Shown in pieces: positions 20,927 through 30,346 of a stretch of DNA of 64,000 nucleotides. The notes under the pieces are model-generated. The model made no database searches, was not told where the DNA came from, and saw only the letters and a list, made by a program, of their open reading frames with translations. Each line of letters opens with the position of its first letter. Position 1 is the stretch's first letter. The stretch comes from Azolla caroliniana. Lineage: Eukaryota > Polypodiophyta. Position numbers and translations under genes: made by a program. The DNA lies in assembly GCA_043228905.1 (NCBI GenBank), contig JBHGNT010000015.1, forward strand, positions 4,588,001 through 4,652,000, given 5' to 3'.

Positions 20927-23626
20927 TCATTGTTCACCCAAATTGTCCAAATTACTTTGTTCAAGAATTTCCACTTGTTCTTCCGGTTGTGGTTGTTGCG
21001 GCTGTGCTTGCTGCTGCTGCTGTGGTTGCGGTTGGGACTGAGGCTGCTCCGGCTGCTCTGCTTGCTGCTGCTGCTCCGTTTGTTTCGCTGACTCCGGCTG
21101 CTCCGTTTGTCTCTCTAGCTCCGGCATCTCCGTCTGACTGCTTCCGGTCCGGTCTCCTTCCAGTAACGGTTCCTCATCACGGAGGTTGACCGTAACTGGT
21201 TCTCGTTCTTTCTCTCCCCGGATCCGGGACCTCTCGTAGCTTTCAAACTGGATCTGCGCCTCCAGCCTGTCGTCGTCCAGCTGAGCTACAAGTTGCCGGA
21301 CTTGCTCTAATTGGTCTTCTGCCAAGGCTTGAAAGTCTTTGGCCAGCTCATCTCTTATGCCGGTGAAGTCTTCGGAAGTCAGCATATAGCAATCATCTCC
21401 CTCCTTCCGCCGGTTCTCTACGTCAGCCCGGAGCAATTGGAGTTCCGCCGCGTTCGTGGCCCACTTGGTCCACCATTTGACGGACCCGTTGTCAATCAAG
21501 CTCTTGGTCTGGTTCAACCAGGCCCGCATTATATCCTGGATGCGACTTGCTCCCATTTGTGCTCTGCTTTCCACCACTTGTCGCTCCTCCTTCAACTGCT
21601 TGATGAGATTTGCCGTATCCTCCGCCTGCTCCCTGTAGCGCGTCAGCTGCCCTTGATATGTCGTTTGCAGCCTCTGCAGTACCTCCGCCGCTCTTTCTTT
21701 TTCCGCCTGCTGTTGCCTGAGGAGCTCTGTCCGAACCTTCTCCGCCTCTTCCAACCGTCTTCTGTTTTCCGCTTGTTCCTTGGCGAATGCGGTTGCGGTC
21801 CGATCAACTGCTTGCCGGAGCTCATCCGTCCGTTCCTTGTGCTCCGTTTGCAACCGTTTATACTCCCGGTGCAATTGCTCAAATTCCTCCGTTTTTTGTT
21901 TGAGCTTGCCGTTGATCTGGCGATGGTTCCGGTCCTCCCGGTCCTTTACCTGCCGGAGTTCCTCTTTCAGGCGCTCTACTTCTGTTTCGGCGTTCCTCCG
22001 GAGCCTCTCCTTCTCTTGCAGCATTTTCTCCTTCTCCTCCTTGAGCCGATCGTACGCTTGGTGGCCTTTCCGTAAGCCCTCCTCGGCCCGGCGTAGATTC
22101 TCAGCAGTCTTTTTGAGTTCTGCCTCCGCTGCCGTCTTCAATTCTCTTTCGCGGCTCCTCAGCGCTTCTTGGGCAGCAAGCTCATCCTTTAAATCCGCAA
22201 GCTCTTGGGCTTGTGCCGCATTTCTCTCCGGAACGGTTTCCGTTGCCGGGGTCTGATTGCTATGTACAGGTTGATCTGCCGCTTTATTCTGTACATTGCC
22301 CGGAGTCACCGGTGCTTGGACTTGTGTTGTCAAAGCCACTTGCGCCCTTTCCCTTGTGACCCTGTCCAAGTCTTGTTCAAGGCTCCGGATTCTGGACCGG
22401 GCCGTCTCTAGATCTACGGTTGTGACGAGCAACCGTTCCTGGTGCGTTCTCTCTTCCGCCTCTATATACTCGACCACTCCGGCGATTTGCTCGCCTACCC
22501 ACCGTAGCCACATGCTACTGGTGCCCTGTTGCTGTACTGGTCGGGTCGGCTCATTCACCGTGGAATTGTCTGGCCTGATTGCCTGCATATGCCGTTCTGG
22601 TTCTACTCCTTGGCCGCCGTGTGCTCTGGCTGGGCTCGCCGGCTGTTGAGTTCCGGTTCTCGCCGTCTCCGGAGCCGTTGGACTGACTTCTTCTATAGAA
22701 GTCGACAAGACCGGTTCCCTACGCACCGGTTCCGGTTCTTCCCTTGTGGTTTGCTCAGGTTGAGTTGGGGGCGTTTCTGCCTCTCGCGGGTATGACCGCT
22801 CCCCTCCTGTCTTGGCGGTCCTACTTCTTGACCGTCGTTGGAGGTGCTCTTCTGGCTCCTCCGTTTCCTCTTCCTGTGTCACGGCATGTTTCTGTGCCGT
22901 CAAGGGTTCCGGTTCCTTCTGTCCTGGTCTCCGTAAGGTTATCTTGACGGGTCGGACCGGTGACACCTCCTCCGGCTCTGGGACCCGTTTCTTCCCTTTC
23001 GTCGCCTTCGACGCCAGCAGCTGCTGTCGTTTGGACGCCGGCTTCGAGGTGCTTCCTTCCGATACTCTTGGCCGCTTCTTTGGCTGGACGGTCTCGACCG
23101 GCGGCACGAGCAATGTTATCCATTGAGCTACGGCGTGCCACAGCTTCCGGCCCTCCTTGCCGTCCTTCCCTCGTACCATGTCGATTGCCATGCACAACCC
23201 GTCTGCAATCAACACCGGCCAGTCCACCTTGACCCCTTCATAGGTGGCTATGATCATCCCTGCCCGATTTTTTGGCATGACAGGGGGTCGGGGGTACACG
23301 TGACCGTACTCATGGAGCACTCGAGCTATCTCCCTGAATAGCGGATCTTCGCCGCCCTGCGTCCGATAGCCTTTGCCGGCAACAGAGTACTCACCGAAAT
23401 ATCGGGTGAGTTGCTCCGAGGTTGGGTTATCGATCTGAAAGATTCCTCCCTCCGGAAGGCCTGTTAGCGCGCGGATCGCTTCCTCGGTGATGACCTCTGT
23501 GGCGAGCTCCTTGATGACCCGGTCGGCTTCTCTGTGCGGCGGTGCCTCCATGATGGCCAAGAACCCCTCCAGTCCGTTTTGCTTGAACCATTTCCTGGCC
23601 GCTTCCGACAGCGTTTGTGGTTCCAT
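20927..23626 (-). CDS. Third ORF of the Tat-like element: long coiled-coil protein (899 aa)
   Basis: An uninterrupted minus-strand ORF lies between pol and the 3' LTR, in the same sense as gag-pol. Residues about 1-185 look globular (AARKWFKQNGLEGFLAIMEA, TGLPEGGIFQIDN, VLHEYGHVYPRPPVMPKN, VDWPVLIADGLCMAID). They remind me of the plant mobile/transposon-type domain found in extra ORFs of Tat elements, but this is recollection. About 190-390 is charged and Pro-rich with basic patches (KKRPRVSEG, KATKGKKRVPEPEE). About 390-760 is predicted coiled coil rich in Glu, Arg, Leu and Gln. A WATNAAELQLLRADVENRR segment follows, then a Gln/Pro/Glu-rich tail. I see no signal peptide or membrane segment, which argues against an envelope protein. 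A degraded homologue lies at 53366-54796. Function unknown. Confidence 0.85.
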   Translation of the reverse strand: MEPQTLSEAARKWFKQNGLEGFLAIMEAPPHREADRVIKELATEVITEEAIRALTGLPEGGIFQIDNPTSEQLTRYFGEYSVAGKGYRTQGGEDPLFREIARVLHEYGHVYPRPPVMPKNRAGMIIATYEGVKVDWPVLIADGLCMAIDMVRGKDGKEGRKLWHAVAQWITLLVPPVETVQPKKRPRVSEGSTSKPASKRQQLLASKATKGKKRVPEPEEVSPVRPVKITLRRPGQKEPEPLTAQKHAVTQEEETEEPEEHLQRRSRSRTAKTGGERSYPREAETPPTQPEQTTREEPEPVRREPVLSTSIEEVSPTAPETARTGTQQPASPARAHGGQGVEPERHMQAIRPDNSTVNEPTRPVQQQGTSSMWLRWVGEQIAGVVEYIEAEERTHQERLLVTTVDLETARSRIRSLEQDLDRVTRERAQVALTTQVQAPVTPGNVQNKAADQPVHSNQTPATETVPERNAAQAQELADLKDELAAQEALRSRERELKTAAEAELKKTAENLRRAEEGLRKGHQAYDRLKEEKEKMLQEKERLRRNAETEVERLKEELRQVKDREDRNHRQINGKLKQKTEEFEQLHREYKRLQTEHKERTDELRQAVDRTATAFAKEQAENRRRLEEAEKVRTELLRQQQAEKERAAEVLQRLQTTYQGQLTRYREQAEDTANLIKQLKEERQVVESRAQMGASRIQDIMRAWLNQTKSLIDNGSVKWWTKWATNAAELQLLRADVENRRKEGDDCYMLTSEDFTGIRDELAKDFQALAEDQLEQVRQLVAQLDDDRLEAQIQFESYERSRIRGEKEREPVTVNLRDEEPLLEGDRTGSSQTEMPELERQTEQPESAKQTEQQQQAEQPEQPQSQPQPQQQQQAQPQQPQPEEQVEILEQSNLDNLGEQ

Positions 23627-24005
23627 GTCTGCTTCAAGGTCGAGGGAAGATGGCGAGGTAGAGTGGTGATGAGAGTGAGAGCGAGAGAGAGAGCGTTCTG
23701 AGCGCGGAGGTTCTCTGCGTGCAGGTTCGCGTTTGCTCAGCTTCCACTATCTTGGTGCTTCTGTGCTTCTTGGCTCGCGAAATGAAAAGGTCTCCATGCG
23801 TTCTGCTTCTTCTTTGTGCGTTTTGGCGCCTTTTTCGAGCATGCACACGTCGTGTACCAATTTAGTATTAAGTAGCGTGGCGTCTCTTAAATGCCCACTA
23901 CGTACCTTTTCGCGCCTTGCTTTCACACCCGTTCATACCTCGATTTTTAATGATTTTTTTTTTTTTATTTTTATTTTTAAAAATTTTTAATGACGGTGTG
24001 TGACC
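23627..24005 (-). other. Spacer between the third ORF and pol
   Basis: 379 bp without an ORF of its own. It contains a GAGA-type run (23670-23697 on plus) and a long T-rich/A-rich low-complexity run (about 23945-23990). Nothing in it identifies a splice site or separate promoter, although one might be needed to express the third ORF. Confidence 0.5.
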
Positions 24006-27000
24006 TTACACATCCGTAAGTCCCTTCGGACTCTGACCGTTTTCCTTACGGGTTGCCGTGTCTTCCTTCGTCTCTACTACGGGTTCCCCGTCGTCTTTTT
24101 CTTCCGGATCGATCCGTACCGATCCCGGACAGGTTCCTGGTATAGTGCCGGTGAGCTGCTTAAACGGGTTCTTTGGCATCGGTCCTTTATAGGGCTTTAG
24201 TCGAAATCCATTCACCCACTTGCCTAGTACTTCCCCGGCAAGTGTCCCTATCTGATAGGACCCGTTGTATTCCCGTGTCAGCCAATACGGGCCTGTCCAT
24301 CTGAACCGGAGTTTACCCGGCATCTTGCCCATCCTCGTTTGGAATACTAGCACCGGCTTTCCGATTTCGAACATCTTCTCATTACCCTTCCGGTGACGGT
24401 CAACGAACGCTTTCCGTCGTCGTTGCTCCAGTTCCATGTGTAGGATGCTGGCCAGCCGTTGCTCCTCCAGTTCGCATAGTGCTGCTAGCCGCATTTCCTC
24501 CGACTTCTTTTCATTTAGCCGTTCCCGTAGTTGGATCCGTAAGCTTGGTACCTGAAACTCGACCGGCATGACCGCTTCTAAGCCGAATGCTAGCCGGAAC
24601 GGCGTTGTCCGGATACTTGTTTTGTATGCCGTTCGGTACGCCCATAGCGCACTATGGAGCTTTGTGTCCCAATCCGTCCGGTTTTCATTGACAATTTTGC
24701 GGAGAATGTTCTGCAGCGTTTTGTTGGTGGACTCTGCTAACCCGTTCGCCTGTGGGTATTACGGTGTGCTTCTTTTATGGACCACAGCATAGAACGTTGT
24801 TAAGCTTTCCACTACCTGGCCGAGGAAGTGGCCTCCTTGGTCGCTGATTAATTCAATCAGACATCCATATCGGCACCAAATGTTTTCGTACAGGAATTTT
24901 GCTGTGGATGACGCGGTGTTGTCTCTCAGGGCCTTTGCTTCCACCCATTTAGTGCAATAATCCGTTGCCACGATGACATAACGATTACCCGTTCTCATTG
25001 CCGGTGGCTTGAACGGTCCGACAAAATCCAACCCCCACTTCTGGAATGGCTCTAGTGGAAGTACCGGTTGGTGTGGCATCCGTGCTTGCTCCGTAGGCTG
25101 GCCCATTCGTTGGCATAGGTCACATTCCTTAGCATACCTGACGGCGTCTTTTAACGTCGTGGGCCACCACAAGCCGCTCTGCCATACTTTCCTCGCCGTC
25201 GCTTCCCCGGCATAGTGTCCTCCGGCAACCCCACAGTGTGCTTCCCGTAAGATTACGTCTTTCTCGTCACTACGGACTGCCCGTCTCCATATTCCATCTG
25301 CTCCTTTGTGGTAGAGAGTGTCCCGTAACAGACAGAAATTGCGGCTCTGCACCGCCAGTCGTTTCCTCTCGTCCCGGTTCATTTCCTCCGGTGGCAGGCC
25401 CGTGCTTAGGAACTGGTGCATGTTTGTCAGCCATTTATCTTCTGATGCCACCGTGTCGTCCGCTGCCGTTTCCGGGGTGATACGGAATAACTCCGCGTCC
25501 GGGAATTCATCCGCTACTCCGTCGCCTGGTTCTCCGGACTCTAACCGGCTTAGATAGTCTGCTACGGCATGCTGGATACCGGGCCGGTGGAAAATCTCGA
25601 ATTCGAACTCCTGCAACAGTAAGGTCCAACGGGCCAACTTACCGGTCAGGGACGCCTTGGAAACTAAGTAGAGGAGCGCCGAGTGATCCACATGGAAGGA
25701 GAACTTCCTTCCCAATAGGTAGTGACGAAACTTTGTTACACTGTAGATCATGCCCAGGGCCTCCCGTTCCGTCGTTGAATAGTTCTTCTCCGCTTGGGAT
25801 AGTTTCCGGCTGGCGTAATATACCGGCCGGTACCATTTAGGCTCCGTAAGTTGCATTAAGGCGTTGCCAATAGCGATGTCGGACGCGTCCACGAACACGT
25901 GAAATTCCTTGCTCCAATCCGGAGGCTGCATGACAGGTGCTTGCGACAAAAGTACCTTCAGGGCATTGTATGCCTTATCCTCCGTCTCCGTCCATTGGAA
26001 CGGTGTCCGATGTACCGCGGTGTGTAATGGTGTCGCCAAGTCCGCCAAGTGACGGAGCATCCGGCTGTGCCACCGGATTTGTCCTAAGAATCGGCTTAGT
26101 GCTTTGGCCGTTTTCGGCGCCGGTGCCCCTAGTATGGCGTTTACTTTGTCCGGGTCGACCGCAATGCCCTCCTTACTTACGATGTGTCCCAGCAATATTC
26201 CACTTGAAACCCCAAAGATGCATTTTGCTGGGTTTAAGCTTAGCCGGTATAACCTACACTTTTCAAGGCATAACCGTAGGTGCTGCAAATGGTCTTTTCC
26301 CCGGCTATAAACTGCAAAATCATCCAGGAAAACTTGCATAAAGGCAGGAATGTATTCGCCGAAGATCTCCATGATGATTCGCTGGAACGTTGCTGGTGCC
26401 GTTTTTAGGCCGAACATCATGACTTCGGCCACAAACACCCCCCATTCGGTGACGAACGCTGTCTTTTCCTGGTCGTCCGGGTGCATCCGGATTTGATTGT
26501 ACCCGCTGAACCCGTCTAAAAAGCTATAAACTTCATGACCGGCGACGGCATCCAGTACTCCGTCCGTGAACGGAAGAGGGAAGGCATCCGTAATTGTGGC
26601 GGCATTTAGTTTCCTGTAATCAACACACACACGGATTTTACCGTTCTTCTTGGGGACGACGACGATGGGGCTCAGCCACGTCGCTTTCTTTACCGGCCGG
26701 ATGAAGCCCACTCTTAGGAGTTTGTCGATTTCCTCTTTTACTTTGGCGGCGTAGTTGGGGTTCATTCGGTATCGTCGTTGCGCCACTGGTTTCGCGTCCT
26801 TGCCTAGGTGGATCTGATGCTGATATAATTGAGGGTCCAGCCCTCGCATGTCTTCGTATGACCAGGCGAATACGTCGCGAAACTCCGTGAGAAGTTTGAT
26901 CATCGCCGCTTTATCTTCCGGCTTCATTTCTTTGGCGATGTGTACCGGCTTTGATTCGTCCTTGCTTCCTAGGTTCACTTCGTCGAGCTGGGATGCTTTT

Positions 27001-29870
27001 ACCCGTTGGGAAACGGCCATTTCCCGTTCCAACGCTTCCTGTGCTTGCCGTAATTCCCGAATCACATCTTTCTCTGGTTCAGCTTCGGTGTCGTCCCGCT
27101 GCGGCAAGTATGGGGCTACGGCTTCAGCTACGTCAATCTCGAAGAGTGGTACGATCTTCGGGTGTTCCTCCAAGTACTGGGCTTCTTCGTCGTCTGCCAA
27201 CCCTTCAAGCATGTTCACACATTCCGCATACAGCGGTGTGCATTCCTTACCGTTGCTTGTCCGTGGTTGTGTCGGTACTCGGACCTTGGCTTTTCCGCGC
27301 CGGAAGGTAATCATATTTTTTCGCCAATTTTGCTTGATGTGTGCTGTTTTCAACCATGGTCTGCCCAGCAACAGAGGGTACGCGCCTTGCGCCTGTAGCT
27401 GCAGCACTACAGCTGAGATGTGAAATGTGTGACCTCCTATGGTGACTTCCAATTTCCGTATTAAGCCCGTCGGTCGTACCGAACTCGTATCTGCCATCCG
27501 TAGCCAGAACGGGCATGGCTCCCATTCATGTATTCCCAAGGCATCACACGTACGGAGGCTTATTACGTTCACCCCGGAACCTCCATCGATTACGGTGCCG
27601 GGAAGTTCGTGCCCTTTGACAATAGCTGTAATCGCCGGACTACTAGTGTCCACCACCGTCGGTCCCTCCTCCGGGTTCGAGAAGAGGACTGGTGCCGGTG
27701 GGGCTATGCCGTCTGTCATGCCCGTTTTTAGCCCTTCCGTAAATCGCGGCACGAGCTGCAAGAGTCTTCCTAACGGCAACGTGATCTGACATTCTTGCAG
27801 TGCTTGCCATGTCTCGTTTTCTGGGTGGCTACCGCCGGCACTCCCTATGCTATTTGCCTTTTGCCGTTCCGCGTCCGCGACGTTCTTTTCATTGGCTTCC
27901 TTCACCCATTCCGTCGCCTGTTTTCGTATGGCCTCTTGTGTTTCCCACTCTTTGGCCATGCCTTTCGACCGTGTGGTTACTTGCTGTAAATCCGCCACTT
28001 CCGGAACCACCATATTAACTGCTGGTCGTTTCTCGTAGCTCTTTACCGGGCACTGGTTACTGTAGTGGCCTTCCTGCCTGTAGTAGTAGCAGTACTCTTT
28101 ACGGGTATTGCTGGATTCAGCATTGCTGGTAGCCGGAGTTGGTCCCGTAGCGAGTGGTGCGTTCTGTGCCGGTTGGCTCCTTGGGACTCCATGTTCCGGG
28201 TCCCTAGGGTGACCACCTTTCTTGAAATTACGTTTCTTATTATTCTTATGTTTATTTCGGTAGTCCGGTCGTGGTGGATCGTAACACCGGCCGTAGTCCT
28301 CCTGGTGCCTTCGGTAACCAGGGGAATGGTCTCTGTCGTATTGCTCGTGTCGTCTGTTGGGCTCCCGATAACGGTCCGATCGCTCATACCGGTCGTAGTT
28401 ATCACGCCGATTCCCGTACCGGCCATCATTCTCTTGCCTGTCTCCGTACCGGACATCCTGTGCCGGTCGGTACCGGTTCATTTTTTGCCAACGATCTTCA
28501 TCTTCGTCTTGGCTGCTTCTTGGCTCGATCCGTCGGACGGGTGGTGCTTGTCGGTTTAACAGGTTATACTCGCACCGGTCCGTTGTATGACTCTTGGATT
28601 GACAAATCACACACTGAGTGCGCATGGTGCACTCTACTGCCGAGTGTCCGGCATTCAAGCAGATTGTGCATTGAATTGCCTGCCGGAACCGGAGATCTTC
28701 CTCGGTGGGTAACGCCCGTTGCAGTGTTCCCAGCGTAAGCCATGAGCTTGTCTTTTCCATTTCTCTGACCCGGTCAATGACCTGATCGATGGTGCATCCT
28801 CGAAAGTCGATCACCGTACACACCGTGCGTAACGGTTCCCGGAGTGCGTTTAAAAATATCGTCCGTAATTCCTCCTCCGGGGGTGCACGGGCAAGCTGGC
28901 TATGCATTCGTTGGAAACGGATGACGAATTGGGGAATGCTTTCCCCTGCCTCCTGTCGGATCGTATAAAACAGGCCCACCATTGTCGTCTGGTCGACCTC
29001 CTTGTGGAAAAAATGCAAGAATTTTGCTTTTAATTCTGCAAATGTTGTGATGGTCGTCGGGTCCTGCGACCGCCGCCATCGTGTCGCTGGTCCCTCCAAC
29101 GTGACTCCGAATTCCGCTATCTTCGAGCGTTCTTCTTCCTCCGGTGTCATTCGCTGGGACGTGTGATTTGCTTCCCATGTCTGCTCGAAGTCATCCACAT
29201 GCGCTTCCGCATCCGGATCATCGCGGTACTTTGAGTATTGGAACGGCATGTCGTCGTCCAGTATTAAGCCGCGGTTTAGTGGCGTTTGTTGATATTTTTC
29301 CGGTTCTTTCTCCGGTTCCACTTCCGGTTCTTCTGCCGGTCCTTTTTCCGGTTCTTTTTCCGGCTCTTCTTCCTGTACCTTTGCCGGCTCTTTCGTTGGT
29401 GTTGGTGGCTTTGCTTCTTCCACTTCCGGTGTTGGTGGGTTGACGGCTTCCGTTTGCAGTTCCGGATAGCCCTGGTTGAGCGGTTCCGGTTCTGGAGTCG
29501 GCACGGTATCCGACCCGTCGTCTTCCGGGCCGCCGGGGGTATCGTTGCTGCTCTGGTAGTTCGTGTGCACGCTGTATCCCCCTTCGGAATCCGATTCGTA
29601 GGCTGAAAAGGCTTCTGCCTCGTTTTCTCCGCTTGCCAGCGCCTCCAGGAGTCGTTCGGTTTCCCGGAGACTACTTAGACTGCTTCCGTCGTCCTGGTCG
29701 CGAGTTTGCCGTAACCGGAGAGATTCCTCCGCAACTCTCCGGATCTCGTTGGAGAACGAACGATCCGAGCGAATTTCTTGCGCTGCTTGCTGGAAAGTCT
29801 CACGCCGTCTTTGCCGTTCGGCGAGGCGTCGAGCTCGGTCTGTACCCAAGTCGTGCGTTGGTCTAGTCAT
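24006..29870 (-). pseudogene. Tat-like gag-pol polyprotein, one in-frame stop
   Basis: One frame of 1955 codons from ATG at 29870 to TAA at 24006-24008, broken by a TAA at 24759-24761 after residue 1703. N terminus: Arg-rich start, then a Pro/Glu repeat region (about 120-195). Capsid is at about 205-390. CCHC knuckles are at 401-414 and 420-433, with a third, 594-607, having Tyr in place of its second Cys. Protease IDGGSGVNVI is at 761-770 (catalytic Asp762). Reverse transcriptase is at about 1055-1225 with active site FLDD 1181-1184, and RNase H at about 1320-1440 (VFVDAS). Integrase zinc site: H1545, H1552, C1583, C1586. Integrase catalytic Asp1615 and Asp1677 lie before the stop; the catalytic Glu region (NGLAEST) and the C-terminal domain lie after it. 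Gag and pol are in one frame with no gag stop. Confidence 0.95.
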
Positions 29871-29905
29871 CCATTACCGTCGTTCGCTGCGAGAAAGCAG
29901 GAATC

Positions 29906-29915
29906 GTGGTCGCCA
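29906..29915 (-). other. Primer binding site of the Tat-like element
   Basis: On the minus strand TGGCGACCAC lies 6 nt inside the 5' LTR. Ten bases match what I recall as the complement of the 3' end of a plant tRNA-Arg, the primer reported for Ogre/Tat elements. The match weakens after ten bases, so the tRNA identity is tentative. Confidence 0.6.
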
Positions 29916-29921
29916 AAACTG

Positions 29922-30341
29922 TGTTATTCTCTTAGCCGGACAAGGCCTAACACAAGGTGTCACGGAGACACTTCACCAAAGGGTGATTACGGCATAGGAT
30001 TAAGATTCAACGATTACACCGACTTACGTAGGTTACACGATTAGATTGCTTTGGTTAATTACACGCGTAAGATATAATAGTGATTACAGAACGGAAATCA
30101 AGACAGAAGTATAAACAACATAAGCTCTACTAATTATCCGCTGTCATTACAATAGGGTCCGGGCCTTTAAATAGGTTTCCGGCCCGTAGTACAAAACGGT
30201 GCCTCTCGCACCTATTCGGGATCCGTCCGGATCTGGAACGGCATACCGTTTCCAGTCCGTCCGTCCACACTTTGCTCATTTACAACCATATCTAATTAAT
30301 TCCTTCACTCCGTATTTTGGACTCCTTGCCGGCCGGTAACA
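29922..30341 (-). repeat. 5' LTR of the Tat-like element (420 bp)
   Basis: Partner of 20455-20874, same length, two substitutions. The gag-pol ATG at 29870 is only about 50 nt inside it. Confidence 0.97.
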
Positions 30342-30346
30342 AGCAT

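Larger units (their letters stand above)
20455..30341 (-). mobile_element. Young Tat-like Ty3/gypsy element with a third ORF
   Basis: A complete 9887-bp element with 420-bp LTRs at 20455-20874 (3') and 29922-30341 (5'), which differ at only two sites. The target duplication AGCAT is at 20450-20454 and 30342-30346. The order on the minus strand is 5' LTR, primer site, gag-pol (24006-29870), a 379-bp spacer, a sense third ORF (20927-23626), then 3' LTR. The clade call rests on the FLDGFSGYNQI motif of Tat/Athila reverse transcriptases and the Arg-tRNA-like primer site. One stop codon in integrase makes this copy defective. Confidence 0.96.

Noticed and set aside
21311-22256. Long plus-strand ORFs opposite the third ORF of the Tat-like element.
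   Set aside because: Leu/Ser/Arg-rich antisense shadows of a coiled-coil ORF with biased codons, no recognisable domain.
20927-23626. Envelope-like protein, because of its position between pol and the 3' LTR.
   Set aside because: No signal peptide, no membrane segment and a dominant coiled coil with Gln-rich tail.
24568-29997. Numerous plus-strand ORFs opposite the Tat-like gag-pol.
   Set aside because: Composition mirrors the GC-rich sense ORF; none has a domain or its own start context.
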